Origin: Brachybacterium sp. FME24 | Lineage (GTDB): Bacteria > Actinomycetota > Actinomycetes > Actinomycetales > Dermabacteraceae | Reading direction: 5' to 3' | Length of the DNA stretch: 64,000 nucleotides | Assembly: GCF_014897705.1 (NCBI RefSeq) | Contig: NZ_JABUXV010000018.1 | Location: 26,601-90,600 of the forward strand | Shown: positions 1 through 8,805 of the stretch, one piece after another | Numbering within the stretch: the first letter of the stretch is position 1 | Layout of the letters: every line of letters begins with the position of its first letter | Program-made: the position numbers and the translations under genes | The notes under the pieces: model-generated | The model's input: only the letters and a program-made list of their open reading frames with translations | Databases searched by the model: none | Told to the model about the DNA's origin: nothing

Positions 1-211
1 CGAGCCAGCGGCCCACGATCTCCTCGGTCCGGCCCTTGTGGTCCGTGCCGCCATACACGTTCGCGGTGTCGAAGAAGGTCACGCCCTGATCGAGGGCGCG
101 GTCCATGATCGCGAAGGCATCCTCCTCCGCGGTGTGGGGGCCGAAGTTCATGGTGCCGAGGACGAGCCGGGAGACGGTCGCTCCGGTGCGTCCGAGCTGG
201 GCGTGCTGCAT
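1..211 (-). CDS. Aldo/keto reductase, N-terminal part, cut by the window edge
   Basis: About 70 residues are visible. They begin MQHAQLGRTG, followed by SRLVLGTMNFG and then FFDTANVYG, which are the first beta strand and the catalytic-Asp strand of the aldo/keto reductase TIM barrel. The family reduces carbonyl compounds with NADPH in the cytoplasm; the substrate cannot be told here. The start is supported by a GAGGAG-type ribosome site a few bases upstream. The C-terminal three quarters, with the Lys/His catalytic residues, lie left of the window. A second, unrelated-in-detail member lies at 40322-41398. Confidence 0.85.
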   Translation of the reverse strand, partial: MQHAQLGRTGATVSRLVLGTMNFGPHTAEEDAFAIMDRALDQGVTFFDTANVYGGTDHKGRTEEIVGRWL

Positions 212-319
212 CGTGGTGCTCTCCTCGCGTCGTGGCGGCGTCGCGTCAGGCGACCGGGGTCCACCGTCGGAAAGCGTACGTCCGGAGTCGGGTCGTGGCC
301 AGGGAGGGTCGACCGGTGG

Positions 320-772
320 TCACAGGAGCGTCGTGGCGACCACCACGAGCACGAACGCCACGACGAGGAGAGCGACCCGCACGATATGCAGGCGGTCCCA
401 GCGCTGCTGGAGCTCCTGCCAGTTCCCGGGGTGGGACTCGGCGGTCCAGGTGATCGTCTGCTTGTTGATCGGGACGAGCAGGACGACCGACAGCACGACG
501 CCGACCAGGAGCAGCGCCGCGGCGAGGAGAGCTGCACCTGCTGAGGAGGTTCCCCAGGTGAGTGCCGTGAGCGTCGCGAGGAGAATCGTCGAGCCGATGT
601 ACCAGAACGGCATCGCCCGCCCGAGCATGCGGCCCCCGTGGGCCCGCCCGGCGATCGCCGCGGCGAACGGCAGCCCCCGGAGAATCGGGTTCAGGACGAC
701 GGCCACGGCGAGCTCCACACCGACCAGGAGACCGGTGGAGGTGGTGGCGATGACGGCGAGGACGGAGGGCAT
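320..772 (-). CDS. DUF1772-type four-helix membrane protein
   Basis: The protein has 150 residues and four hydrophobic segments at about 8-30, 55-77, 79-100 and 128-149. It carries the NP-I-L-R-G and W-D-R-L-H type motifs of the DUF1772 / anthrone-oxygenase-like family. It is an integral membrane protein with no assigned reaction here. It is transcribed divergently from the TetR gene at 870, and a perfect palindrome lies between them, so the two probably form a repressor-target pair. The family assignment rests on overall pattern rather than a catalytic motif. Confidence 0.7.
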   Translation of the reverse strand: MPSVLAVIATTSTGLLVGVELAVAVVLNPILRGLPFAAAIAGRAHGGRMLGRAMPFWYIGSTILLATLTALTWGTSSAGAALLAAALLLVGVVLSVVLLVPINKQTITWTAESHPGNWQELQQRWDRLHIVRVALLVVAFVLVVVATTLL

Positions 773-793
773 CGGGGCTCCCTGGGACTAGTG

Positions 794-812
794 GTGCTAG
801 ATTATCTAGCAC
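794..812. promoter_or_regulatory. Palindromic operator between TetR and DUF1772 genes
   Basis: The sequence gtgctaga-tta-tctagcac is a perfect 8-bp inverted repeat with a 3-bp spacer. It is centred in the 97-bp divergent intergenic region. Placement and symmetry fit a TetR-dimer operator controlling the membrane gene on the left and the regulator gene on the right. Confidence 0.65.
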
Positions 813-869
813 TGTTAGGCTATGGCGCGGGAGCTGGCATGGCAAGGGGCGAGGGCAGGAGGAGGTCCG

Positions 870-1430
870 ATGGTGGAGCCGACGGCACGGAAGCAGCGCA
901 CGGAGGAGCGGCGCCGACGGATTCTCGAGGTGGCGCGCGAGCGGGCGGACGCCGACGGATGGTCAGCGGTGACGACCCGACATCTCGCCGACGCCATCGG
1001 GTACACGCAGCCAGTGCTCTACGGTCACTTCCCCGGTGGTAAGTCGGAGATCATGCTGACCGTCGCGATGGAGGGCTTCGCTGACCTCACCCAGCGGTGC
1101 CGCATCGCGCTCGAGGCCGCAGACGCAGCGCGAGCGCCCGAGGTCGCGGCGCTCGCCTATCTGGACTTCGGAAGCGCGCACCCGGCCGTCTACGAGGCGA
1201 TGTTCCAGCAGGCCATCGACGCGAAGTTCGACAGCGACGAGACGCCACCTGCCCTGCGGGCGGCGTTCGACCTGCTCAGCACGTCCATCGGGGACGACAA
1301 GGGCGGCGCCGCCACCGAAGTCTTCTGGGGCGCCCTGCACGGCATCAGCCTCCTCGAACGCGCCGGTCGTATGCGCCCGGAGCACCGCGCAGACCGGGTG
1401 GCGGAGCTGACCGCCCGTTTCGGGGCCTGA
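870..1430 (+). CDS. TetR/AcrR family transcriptional regulator
   Basis: The protein has 186 residues when started at ATG 870, which has an AGGAGG-like site upstream; an in-frame ATG at 822 is less likely because it has no comparable site. The N-terminus has the TetR helix-turn-helix (RRRILEVARERADADG, then TTRHLADAIGYTQPVLYGHF). The rest is an all-helical ligand-binding domain ending ELTARFGA. It probably represses the divergent DUF1772 gene and itself through the palindrome at 794-812. The ligand is unknown. Confidence 0.85.
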   Translation: MVEPTARKQRTEERRRRILEVARERADADGWSAVTTRHLADAIGYTQPVLYGHFPGGKSEIMLTVAMEGFADLTQRCRIALEAADAARAPEVAALAYLDFGSAHPAVYEAMFQQAIDAKFDSDETPPALRAAFDLLSTSIGDDKGGAATEVFWGALHGISLLERAGRMRPEHRADRVAELTARFGA

Positions 1431-1443
1431 GCGGCATCACCTG

Positions 1444-2760
1444 TCACTTCTCCGGGCCGGGGTCGGTGCGCGGGTCGTAGAGCGCGAGCTCGCCGGCCGT
1501 CGGGGTCTGGAAAGCAGCCCGGTACGCGGCGATGTGCTCGCGGGTGATCGGGGGATCCTCTGCCGCGCGTGCGCTGATCCGCCGCCACAGCTCCTCGTCC
1601 GGGGCGTCGAGGACGCGCAGCTCGACGCGGACGCCGAGCGCGCGGGCTCCCTCGCGCAGGCGGTCCCGCTCCTCGCGACCCCACGTGCCCCTTTCGACGA
1701 CCACGCTCACCCCCTGCTCGAGCAGCTCCTGGCCGAGCTGCCACTGCATCTGTTCGATGTGGTCACGCAGGTCCTCCTCCCACAGGGAGCTGCCCAACCG
1801 CACCATCCAGTCGTCTGCGCTGAGTCGCATCGCCCCCGTGGCGTCGACGATCCTGTCCGCCTCCGTCGTCTTCCCGCTTCCGGGGAGGCCGCAGAGAATC
1901 GTGAGCGTGGGGCGGAACGTACGCGGCCTGCGGCGATGGGCCATGCGTGCCCGCACCTCCTGCAACCAGCCGATGCCGAGCAGATGTCCGTCGGGCAGGG
2001 AGTCCTCTCGGTCCCAGCGCCAGGTCGTCACGAGCGCCCGGGTGAGGATCCGGCAGTCCTCCAGCAGCTCACGATCGATGCCCGGATAGTGCTCTGCGAC
2101 CTGCGCGGGGGCATGGGCGAGGTCGAACTCGACGGGGCCCGAGCAGCAGGTCTCGAGGTCGATGAACAGCACGCCGTCGGCGGTGTCGAGCACATTGCCG
2201 GGGTGGGGTTCGCCGTGCAGGGCCTGCTGGTGGCCTCGCCGGTCGATCTCGACCCCGAGGTCGACGAGGGTCTCGCGCAGGAAGGTGCGGTCCGGTTCGG
2301 TCAGCCGCGGGGTGCGCGAAGGATCCTCGACCAGGGCGAGGGCCGAGGCGACGCGGTCGACGAACTGCGGGACCTCGAGATCAGCGTCGCGCATCGCCGC
2401 ATGGAGGCGGGCGAGCGCCTCGGCGAACTCCACGGCCGGCAGCTCCCTGTCCTCGCGCGGGGCGTGGTGGGCCCACAGGGTGATCTCGAAGCCGTCGCGC
2501 ACAGTCACCTGCGCCGGCGCGCGCGGGTCGAGGATTCCCACCGGGGCTCCGGCCTCCGCGAGGCGGAGCGCTCGGTCGACCTCCACCTGCGCGCCGGCCT
2601 GATCGGCGGGCCCGATGCGGGCCACCAGGTCGCAGGGCAGCAGGCGCACGGTGAGGCGATTCGAATTGTGGAGGTCGAGGACGTCGTCCACCTCGAGACC
2701 AAGCGCTCTGACCACGTTGGTGGCGGCGAGACGGGCTCGGGCGGCCGCGGGGGTGTGCAT
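1444..2760 (-). CDS. Fusion of aminoglycoside-phosphotransferase-like and P-loop kinase domains
   Basis: The protein has 438 residues in two domains. The N-terminal half (about 1-275) is an APH/choline-kinase-like fold with HGEPHPGN at 182-189 (Glu where HGD is usual) and FIDLE at about 199-203 as the metal-binding segment. The C-terminal half (about 285-430) is an AAA/zeta-toxin-like kinase with Walker A GLPGSGKT at 291-298. I chose MHTPAAARAR as the start; an upstream in-frame ATG at 2796 is possible. Both halves are phosphotransferases, so two-step modification of a small molecule is conceivable, but the substrate is unknown. It converges on the TetR gene with a 13-bp gap. Confidence 0.8.
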   Translation of the reverse strand: MHTPAAARARLAATNVVRALGLEVDDVLDLHNSNRLTVRLLPCDLVARIGPADQAGAQVEVDRALRLAEAGAPVGILDPRAPAQVTVRDGFEITLWAHHAPREDRELPAVEFAEALARLHAAMRDADLEVPQFVDRVASALALVEDPSRTPRLTEPDRTFLRETLVDLGVEIDRRGHQQALHGEPHPGNVLDTADGVLFIDLETCCSGPVEFDLAHAPAQVAEHYPGIDRELLEDCRILTRALVTTWRWDREDSLPDGHLLGIGWLQEVRARMAHRRRPRTFRPTLTILCGLPGSGKTTEADRIVDATGAMRLSADDWMVRLGSSLWEEDLRDHIEQMQWQLGQELLEQGVSVVVERGTWGREERDRLREGARALGVRVELRVLDAPDEELWRRISARAAEDPPITREHIAAYRAAFQTPTAGELALYDPRTDPGPEK

Positions 2761-2872
2761 TCGGCTGACCGTAGAGCGAAGAGGTAGAGCGCGCAACGTC
2801 TTTGCCGGTCGGGGTCTCGGTGCCTGGGCGGGCGGGTGCTCGACTCGACCATGCGCTGAGCGGCCCGATCGC

Positions 2873-4003
2873 TCAGCCGCCCGCGGGGAGATCCAGGTGG
2901 AAGTCCTGACGACCCGAGGTGACGCCGTTGATCTGGAGAGCCACGGCGTGCGGACCGCTGTAATAGCGCCGGGTCGTGATCGGGCGGAACGAGTGGACCT
3001 TCCGCACGTCGCGCTCCTGGCCGGGGCCGAGCGTGAGCGTGGTGAGCTTGAAGGCCTTCGTGCTCTGCGTGCCGGCCGCTGTGGCGTGGTGGACGACGTA
3101 GTCGATCATCAGGCGCACCGACTCCTCGCCGGTGTTGCGCACGGTCGCCTGCAACTCGATCGATTCGCCCACCACGAGTCGGGCGCGATCCAGATGCGGG
3201 CCGTCCACCACGAGGGCGCCAGCGGGGTCCGGATACCCGAGCAGCGCGAGAGCGGCGGGATCCCCGCGCTTGAGGAGGGTGCGCAGCGCGTGGCGGACCA
3301 CCTTCTCCGTCGCCTTCTCCGTCGCTGCGTCCACCGACCCGAGCCAGCGGGCGGTCGTGGCCACCACGAGTGCTGGATCGTCGCGGCTGAGGTCGTTGAG
3401 ATGGTTCGCGACGGAGCGTCGCACGTACTCCGACGGATCGCGGTGCAGCCGGTCCAGGATCGGGATCGTCCTGCCGGGCTCGGCGGTCAGTCGCGGGACG
3501 CGCACTGCCCACGGCAGGTAGGGGCGGGTGCCTTCGGACGCGAGTCGTCGCACGTGCTCGTCCTGCGAGTGCGTCCACTCCAGAGCCTGGGCCAGAACGT
3601 GCTCGAGGTCGTGCCTCAGCAGGGTCCGCAGCGCGAACTCCGAGGTCAGCAGCCCGGTGAGCTCGGCCAGCAGATCGAGGGCGTCGGCGGTCGCAGCCGC
3701 GCTGCCATTGGCCGCCGCGGATTCCGCGACAGCGGTGGAGACCGGCCAGATCATCCAACCGCGGAACGTCGGGGAGTCGCGGATCGCTCTGCGGACCACT
3801 GTGGCGAGGTCCGTGAAGGGGCCTCCGAGGTCCTGCAGCATCGCGGCGCGCAGGGCGTCGACGCGTTCACGAAGGCTCAGCTCCGACAGGGACTCTGCGG
3901 CCGTGCGGAGCCGGGTGGGCGACGTGCCCGGGGCGGCCACCTCCAGGGCGTCGGCGAGATCGAGGGCGGTGCGCCGATCGATCATCTCGTCAGCGAAAGG
4001 CAT
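2873..4003 (-). CDS. AlkC-type DNA alkylation repair protein
   Basis: The protein has 376 residues. HEAT-like helical repeats fill the first 250, including the AlkC signatures EHVRRLASEG, LPWA and PSEYVRRSVANHLNDLS. The C-terminal 100 residues look like an Ig-like beta domain (VVGESIELQATVRNTGEE), as in the longer members of the AlkC family. AlkC proteins excise N3- and N7-alkylated bases. The start at 4003 has GAGGAG four bases upstream; the frame remains open upstream but without a site. It is in line with the permease behind it, separated by a hairpin. Confidence 0.8.
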   Translation of the reverse strand: MPFADEMIDRRTALDLADALEVAAPGTSPTRLRTAAESLSELSLRERVDALRAAMLQDLGGPFTDLATVVRRAIRDSPTFRGWMIWPVSTAVAESAAANGSAAATADALDLLAELTGLLTSEFALRTLLRHDLEHVLAQALEWTHSQDEHVRRLASEGTRPYLPWAVRVPRLTAEPGRTIPILDRLHRDPSEYVRRSVANHLNDLSRDDPALVVATTARWLGSVDAATEKATEKVVRHALRTLLKRGDPAALALLGYPDPAGALVVDGPHLDRARLVVGESIELQATVRNTGEESVRLMIDYVVHHATAAGTQSTKAFKLTTLTLGPGQERDVRKVHSFRPITTRRYYSGPHAVALQINGVTSGRQDFHLDLPAGG

Positions 4004-4114
4004 GGCGCTCCTCGGGGTCGGACGCACGGACGGGCACGGGGAATCGGACGACGTGCGCAGGGCGTGCGCCATCGTCGGGACCAGGGTGCTCCATGGGAGG
4101 AGAGTAGTCGGCGG

Positions 4115-4148
4115 TGACCCCGGGGGGAGATGTCTCGTCCCGGGGTCA
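4115..4148 (-). terminator. Hairpin terminator overlapping the permease stop codon
   Basis: A 10-bp stem, tgaccccggg against cccggggtca, encloses a 14-base loop that can itself pair (gaga/tctc). One arm includes the stop codon of the permease gene at 4146. There is no T-run, as is common in high-GC actinobacteria. Confidence 0.6.
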
Positions 4149-5528
4149 GGCGGACGTCGCCCGGCGGCGGATCGTCACCGCGTAGAGCAGCGTCATCACA
4201 GCCAGGAAACCGACGCCCACCAGGAGCGCCGTGTGGTACTGGCTCTGCCAGACCATGATGCCGAAGGTGAACGCGATGAACGCGATCGCGAAGATCTGCC
4301 CGAACGGCCACAGCGGGACCGGGAAGGCGAGCTCCGCGCGCTCCTGGCGGGACATGCTGCGGCGGGAGGCGACCTGCGCGAGCAGGATCATCAGCCACAC
4401 GAAGATGGTGGCGAAGGTGGCCAGCGACGCGACGATCGTGAAGACCTCCGCGGGCAGTGCATAGTTCAGCACCACGCCGACCACCAGCACGCCGAGCAGG
4501 GAGAGCGTGGTGACCACGGGGACACCGCGCACCGTGCGCGCCATCACGCGCGGCGCGAGCCGCTCGCGGGCCATCCCGGCGACCACCCGGCCGGCCCCGA
4601 ACAGGTCCGCGTTGATCGCGGACAGCGCCGCGGTGAGCACCACGACATTGAGCAGGGCGGCCGCCCAGTTCACGCCGAGGGTGTCGAAGATCTGCACGAA
4701 CGGCGACACCTCGCCGGTGATCGTGCGCCAGGGGTTGATCAGGAGGATCACCAGGATCGCGAGCACGTAGAACAGCAGGATCCGCACGGGCACGGTGTTC
4801 ACGGCCTTCGGGATCGCCGTACCGGGATCCTCCGCCTCGGTGCCGGCCACGCCGATGATCTCGGTGCCGCCGAAGGCGAACAGCACCAGGATGAACGCGG
4901 AGATCATGCCGCCGGCGCCGTGCGGGAAGAAGCCGCCGTCGGCGGTGAGGTTCGCCAGCGGATTCCCGTCGGCCCCGTTCCCGAGGCCGAACACGAGGAT
5001 CGCGGCGCCGCCCACGATCATCCCGATCACCGCGGCCACCTTGATGATCGTGAAGACGAACTCGAGCTCCCCGAACCAGCGCACGCTCGCGAGATTCGCC
5101 GCTCCCACGATCAGCAGCGTGAGGGCCACCCAGATCCATTGCTCGGTGTCGGGGAACCAGAACCGCATGTAGATCGCGATGGCGGTGAGGTCGGCCAGGC
5201 ACACGATGAGCATCTCGAAGGCGAACATCCACCCCGTGATGTAGCCGGCCCAACCTCCCAGGAAGCGCCGCGTGTACTCGGCGAAGGAGCCGGAGATCGG
5301 CATCCGCACCGCCATCTCCCCGAGGGCGCGCAGCATGAAGTACACGACGGCGCCGCCGAGCAGGTAGACCAGCAGCACCGACGGCCCAGCCGCCTGGATC
5401 GCGCCGGCGGAGCCGTAGAACAGGCCGGTGCCGATCGCCGAACCGAGCGCGATGAAGTGGATGTGCCGCGCCTTGAGCCCGGGTGCCCGCCGGGCGGTCT
5501 CGGGGGCGGCGTTCGCGGTCGTGCTCAT
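4146..5528 (-). CDS. APC-family amino-acid permease (AAT subfamily)
   Basis: The protein has 460 residues with twelve predicted membrane segments. It begins MSTTANAAPETARRAPGLKA, followed by the family signature HFIALGSAIGTGLFYGSA, and later has GGTEIIGVAGTEAEDP. These match the amino-acid transporter subfamily (proline, GABA, asparagine, D-Ser/D-Ala/Gly permeases), which import amino acids by proton symport. The exact substrate cannot be read. The frame stays open for 148 codons upstream, but the permease core begins here. It is transcribed divergently from the lysozyme gene. Confidence 0.88.
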   Translation of the reverse strand: MSTTANAAPETARRAPGLKARHIHFIALGSAIGTGLFYGSAGAIQAAGPSVLLVYLLGGAVVYFMLRALGEMAVRMPISGSFAEYTRRFLGGWAGYITGWMFAFEMLIVCLADLTAIAIYMRFWFPDTEQWIWVALTLLIVGAANLASVRWFGELEFVFTIIKVAAVIGMIVGGAAILVFGLGNGADGNPLANLTADGGFFPHGAGGMISAFILVLFAFGGTEIIGVAGTEAEDPGTAIPKAVNTVPVRILLFYVLAILVILLINPWRTITGEVSPFVQIFDTLGVNWAAALLNVVVLTAALSAINADLFGAGRVVAGMARERLAPRVMARTVRGVPVVTTLSLLGVLVVGVVLNYALPAEVFTIVASLATFATIFVWLMILLAQVASRRSMSRQERAELAFPVPLWPFGQIFAIAFIAFTFGIMVWQSQYHTALLVGVGFLAVMTLLYAVTIRRRATSA

Positions 5529-5848
5529 CGGGGAGTTGCTCCGGGGCTGGATCGGTGCGCTCGCCGAAGGGGGCTCGCGCGGTGGGGGAGGCAGGGATCT
5601 GCCGTCGACACGGTACGTCCGCCCGGGCCCGGGCAGCACGGTCGGTCGAGGCCCTGGGGCACGGATCACGATCCCTGACGACGGTCGGCAGGGCGCCGGA
5701 ACGGTCGTCGTGACACGCGACGACGATGAACACCGGGCAAAGGGTGTGTTCGCCGTCACCAGGCTCCGATAGCGTCGCAGGACCGTCCGGCAGGGATCGG
5801 GCGGCGAGCAGGGGCCTGGCCGCCCCGACGAGGAGAGAAGGACCCGAG
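5529..5848. promoter_or_regulatory. Divergent promoter region of permease and lysozyme genes
   Basis: These 320 bp carry no convincing gene. An inverted repeat GTCGTCG-tgacacg-CGACGAC lies at 5704-5724 and could be an operator or hairpin. I could not assign -35/-10 boxes confidently. Confidence 0.4.
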
Positions 5849-6631
5849 ATGAACGCCATGTCAGCCCGACCCGCTCACCGCATCGACCGCCGGAGCGTGC
5901 TGCGCTCCGCGCTGCTCGGCACCGCGGGAGCCGTCGCCCTCGGCGGCACGTCCGCCGCTCTGATGCCCGCACGAGCCCGGGCGGAGGAGGCTGGGATCCA
6001 CGGTCAGGACGTCTCCTCGCACCAGGGGAACGTCGACTGGGCCGCCCAGAAGGAGCTCGGATCCCGGTTCGCCTACTGCAAGACGACCCAGGGGAACTGG
6101 TACACGAACCCGTACTTCGCGCAGCAGTACGGAGGCTCCTACGACGAGGGCCTCGTGCATGGTGCTTACCACTACGCCGAGCCCGGTAACAGCGGCCCGG
6201 CCGAAGAGTGCGAGTACTTCCTGACGCACGGCGGCGGCTGGACCGACGATGGCCGCACCCTGCCCGGCATGCTCGATGTCGAGGCCAATCCCACGGGCCT
6301 CGGACAGGCGGATCTCCAGGCCTGGGTGACCGAATGGATCGACTTCTATCGCACGGAGACCGGCCGCACCCCGGTGGTCTACACCGGAGCCTGGTTCTGG
6401 GACGACCAGGTGGGCCCGCAGTGGTCCCCGGAGAACGTGCCGCTGCACGTGGCCGCCTACACGGAGAACCCTCCCGAGGGCGTCGAGATCCCCGGCACCT
6501 GGAACGCCTGGGAGATCTGGCAGTACTCCGACTCCGGCCCTTTCGCGGGGGATTCGAACCTCTTCTACGGCAGCGAGGAGCAGTTCGAGGCCTTCGTCTC
6601 CGACGCGGACTACGACCCCGTCAGCAACTGA
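5849..6631 (+). CDS. Tat-exported GH25 lysozyme
   Basis: The protein has 260 residues. A twin-arginine signal (RRSVLRSALLGTAG, then a hydrophobic stretch and an ARARAEE cleavage region) covers about residues 1-45. The GH25 muramidase domain follows with DVSSHQG near its start, the catalytic Asp/Glu strand MLDVEA, and WEIWQYS near the C-terminus. GH25 enzymes cut N-acetylmuramic acid to N-acetylglucosamine bonds in peptidoglycan. The start at 5849 has AGGAGAG upstream; the longer frame from 5726 would bury the signal peptide. No separate wall-binding domain is present, so it is a compact single-domain exported enzyme. Confidence 0.92.
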   Translation: MNAMSARPAHRIDRRSVLRSALLGTAGAVALGGTSAALMPARARAEEAGIHGQDVSSHQGNVDWAAQKELGSRFAYCKTTQGNWYTNPYFAQQYGGSYDEGLVHGAYHYAEPGNSGPAEECEYFLTHGGGWTDDGRTLPGMLDVEANPTGLGQADLQAWVTEWIDFYRTETGRTPVVYTGAWFWDDQVGPQWSPENVPLHVAAYTENPPEGVEIPGTWNAWEIWQYSDSGPFAGDSNLFYGSEEQFEAFVSDADYDPVSN

Positions 6632-6659
6632 GCCGGGGAGCTGGGCTCACGCTCTGAGG

Positions 6660-7025
6660 TCACGGCGTGGCGAGGGACTGCACGCGCACCAGCACCTGCG
6701 GGCGCCCCGTCCCGGGATCGCCCACGGCGAGCTGGACCGCGCGCTGCACCTCCTCGACGATGCTGCGCACCGGCAGCGGCCCTCCCACTGCGATCTCCAC
6801 GGTCACGTCCCCGGTCCCGGGGTCGATCACGAGGCCGTAGCGGGAGGCCGTCGGGTCGGAGCGCCGCAGGCGTGCGTCGAGGGCGCGGAGGGTGGTCGCG
6901 ATCCCGGGCTCGAGGCCGCTCACGCCGGGCACTTCGGTGACGATGTCGATCAGCTCTGCCGCTCCGGTTCGCGGCGTCCGGACGGACTCGGAGCTCAGGG
7001 GGCTCTGGGGACTAGTGGGGCTCAT
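6660..7025 (-). CDS. Asp23/Gls24-related protein, last gene of the envelope-stress operon
   Basis: The protein has 121 residues. The pattern VPGVSGLEPGI, then GDVTVEIAVGG and RSIVEEVQRAVQLAV, is a divergent Asp23-like fold with a beta-alpha layout. No membrane segment is present. It overlaps the preceding gene by 14 bp, so it is the last cistron of the minus-strand operon that starts at 10506. The role is inferred from the family: Asp23 proteins sit at the membrane and help with cell-envelope stress. Confidence 0.65.
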   Translation of the reverse strand: MSPTSPQSPLSSESVRTPRTGAAELIDIVTEVPGVSGLEPGIATTLRALDARLRRSDPTASRYGLVIDPGTGDVTVEIAVGGPLPVRSIVEEVQRAVQLAVGDPGTGRPQVLVRVQSLATP

Positions 7026-7530
7026 GGAGATCCTCGATGTGGATGTCGACGGTCAGCTCGGACAGGCCAAGGTCCACCTCGCAGGCGAGGCGCACGGCGG
7101 CGCGGACCTCGTCGGCCAGGGCGGGCAGGTCACGCGTCCCGATCCGTGCGGAGAGGCGGCAGGTCGCCCGGGTGGGCAGCCCGCGGGAGCGTCCGGAGGA
7201 CGGGGAGTCCTCGTACTCGAACGTGGTGCGCAGCGCCCGGGCGTCCGGGACTGCGTCGATCGTGCGACGCACCAGGGTGCGCAGGGTCAGCTCGGACACG
7301 GTGAACGGGCCGACGGGCGTGGGCGGCATCTCCACGTGCGCGCCGTGGCGAGCATCGGCGCGCACCGACTCCTTGATGGTCGACAGGGCGCCAGCGGAGA
7401 GTTGCACCGAACTGTCGCCGGCACTCTCCAGTTCATCCCATTCGGTGTGCACGGAACGGATCAGCTCGAGGTACCGCGCAGTGGCGGCGGCGTCCTCGGG
7501 GTCGGGGGTGTCCTGGTCGGGGTAGGGCAT
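7012..7530 (-). CDS. Asp23/Gls24-related protein
   Basis: The protein has 172 residues. The start at 7530 (MPYPDQDT) has a strong GGAGGTGA site six bases upstream, which itself overlaps the stop codon of the sigma-factor gene; ATG 7545 is the alternative. A charged N-terminal region is followed by a segment like the Asp23 core (TRATCRLSARIGTRDLPALADEVRAAVRLACE). It is cytosolic. It is translationally linked to the upstream sigma factor and to the downstream Asp23-like gene, which suggests that they act in one stress module. Confidence 0.65.
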   Translation of the reverse strand: MPYPDQDTPDPEDAAATARYLELIRSVHTEWDELESAGDSSVQLSAGALSTIKESVRADARHGAHVEMPPTPVGPFTVSELTLRTLVRRTIDAVPDARALRTTFEYEDSPSSGRSRGLPTRATCRLSARIGTRDLPALADEVRAAVRLACEVDLGLSELTVDIHIEDLHEPH

Positions 7531-7535
7531 GGGGT

Positions 7536-8135
7536 TCACCTCCATTCCTCCATCTCTCGGACGATCTGGGTGCGCGCGCGGGCGATCCGGCCGCGCACCG
7601 TGGCTTCCGTCGCGTCGACGACGCGGCAGATCTCCCGGTACGACATCCCGTCGATCTCCCGCAGCACCCAGCAGGTGCGCAGGGCGGGATCGATCGAACC
7701 GAGGATTCCGGCGAGTGCGCGCATCTGGGCGTTGACCAGGGCGCTCGCAGCTGGGTCGGCCGCGGTGGATCGGTTCGGCGACACCCGGGAGGAGACGGCA
7801 GGATCTCCGGAGCTCGCCTCGAGGGCGTCGTCGGCCGCGGTGGAGGTGGCCCGGCGTGCCAGCCGCCGGACCACGTCGGTCGCGCTGCGGGTGCAGATCT
7901 GGGCGACCCAGCCGCGGAAGGCCGCCGGGTCCTCGAGCAGGTGCAGGCGGCGCCAGGCGAGGACCAGGGACTCCTGGACCACGTCCTCCGCGTCCAGGCG
8001 ATCACCGACCACCATGAACGCGATCCGGAACAGGCGGCCCTGGTGCAGGTCCACGAGCTGCTCGAAGGCCGCGGCCTCGCCGTCCTGCGCCCGCAGGACG
8101 AGCGCCCGCTCCTCCGGGGTGGGCTGCGGCGTCAT
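7536..8135 (-). CDS. Sigma-70 family (ECF-like) sigma factor inside the Asp23 operon
   Basis: The protein has 199 residues. Region 2 is at about 15-85 (EQLVDLHQGRLFRIAF, DAEDVVQESLVLAWRRL) and region 4 at about 145-195 (LREIDGMSYREICRVV, then ATVRGRIARARTQI). The linker between them is Ser/Ala-rich. The start at 8135 overlaps the stop of the preceding membrane-protein gene in an ATGA. No classical anti-sigma gene is adjacent; the membrane protein just upstream (8132-8794) is the only candidate partner. The sigma factor may drive this operon, but no promoter consensus could be confirmed. Confidence 0.88.
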   Translation of the reverse strand: MTPQPTPEERALVLRAQDGEAAAFEQLVDLHQGRLFRIAFMVVGDRLDAEDVVQESLVLAWRRLHLLEDPAAFRGWVAQICTRSATDVVRRLARRATSTAADDALEASSGDPAVSSRVSPNRSTAADPAASALVNAQMRALAGILGSIDPALRTCWVLREIDGMSYREICRVVDATEATVRGRIARARTQIVREMEEWR

Positions 8136-8794
8136 GCGGGGACCGTTCCGGGATCTGCCGGAGCCCCCTGACCGGCGGCAGTGCCGCGCTCCCGAGTACC
8201 GACCATGGCCCGTGAGGGGGCGGCCGACGAGCGCAGATGGATCAGCAGATCGATCTGTCGGGCATCGGTCCCCAGGACGGTTCGGACGTCCTCGGCGAGG
8301 CGCCCGCGGACGGACTGCGCCGCCCAGCAGGTCTCGGCGTCCTCGGCGATCGTGGCAGAAGCCTGCACCCACAGAGATGTGCTCGATCCGCTGATCTGCA
8401 CCGAGGCGTCGAGCACGCCGGAGACGTCCTCGATGTGCTCGGACAGTGCGCGTTCCAGCACGGCCGGCTCCAGAGTCCCGAGCAGGGCGGCGCTGTCGTC
8501 GGAGAACCGCAGGGGAGCGGTCGTCGGGCGGAAGGGTACCTGGAGGACCAGCAGCCAGATGCCGATCAGGATGGCCAGCACGGTCACGACGACGGCGACC
8601 GGGAGCAGCCACTGCTCATGGGCCGCGGAGAGGGAGGCCGGGGTCGAGTCCCCATGGGGGAGGACCACCTCGGCGCCGGGCCAGCGGCTCGTGAGACCCA
8701 GCGAGGCCGAGGCGAGCCACGCCCCGGCGAGCAGGGCGATCAGGGACGCCACCACGAGGACCAGCCGATTGCGGGGTCCGGAGACGGTACGCAT
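8132..8794 (-). CDS. Two-helix membrane protein of the Asp23 operon
   Basis: The protein has 220 residues. Hydrophobic segments lie at about 11-32 and 68-92, with a short extracytoplasmic loop between them, then a 125-residue cytosolic domain (TLEPAVLERALSEHIEDVSGVL and VRGRLAEDVRTVLG). The layout resembles the AmaP/Asp23 membrane-anchor type of protein, so it may tether the Asp23 proteins to the membrane. The start at 8794 has GGAGAG upstream. It overlaps the sigma gene by four bases. Confidence 0.65.
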   Translation of the reverse strand: MRTVSGPRNRLVLVVASLIALLAGAWLASASLGLTSRWPGAEVVLPHGDSTPASLSAAHEQWLLPVAVVVTVLAILIGIWLLVLQVPFRPTTAPLRFSDDSAALLGTLEPAVLERALSEHIEDVSGVLDASVQISGSSTSLWVQASATIAEDAETCWAAQSVRGRLAEDVRTVLGTDARQIDLLIHLRSSAAPSRAMVGTRERGTAAGQGAPADPGTVPA

Positions 8795-8805
8795 GATCTC
8801 TCCTC

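Noticed and set aside
3528..5678. A 716-codon open frame on the plus strand
   Set aside because: It is antisense to the AlkC and permease genes and has the Asp/His/Arg/Glu-rich composition typical of shadow frames in high-GC DNA.
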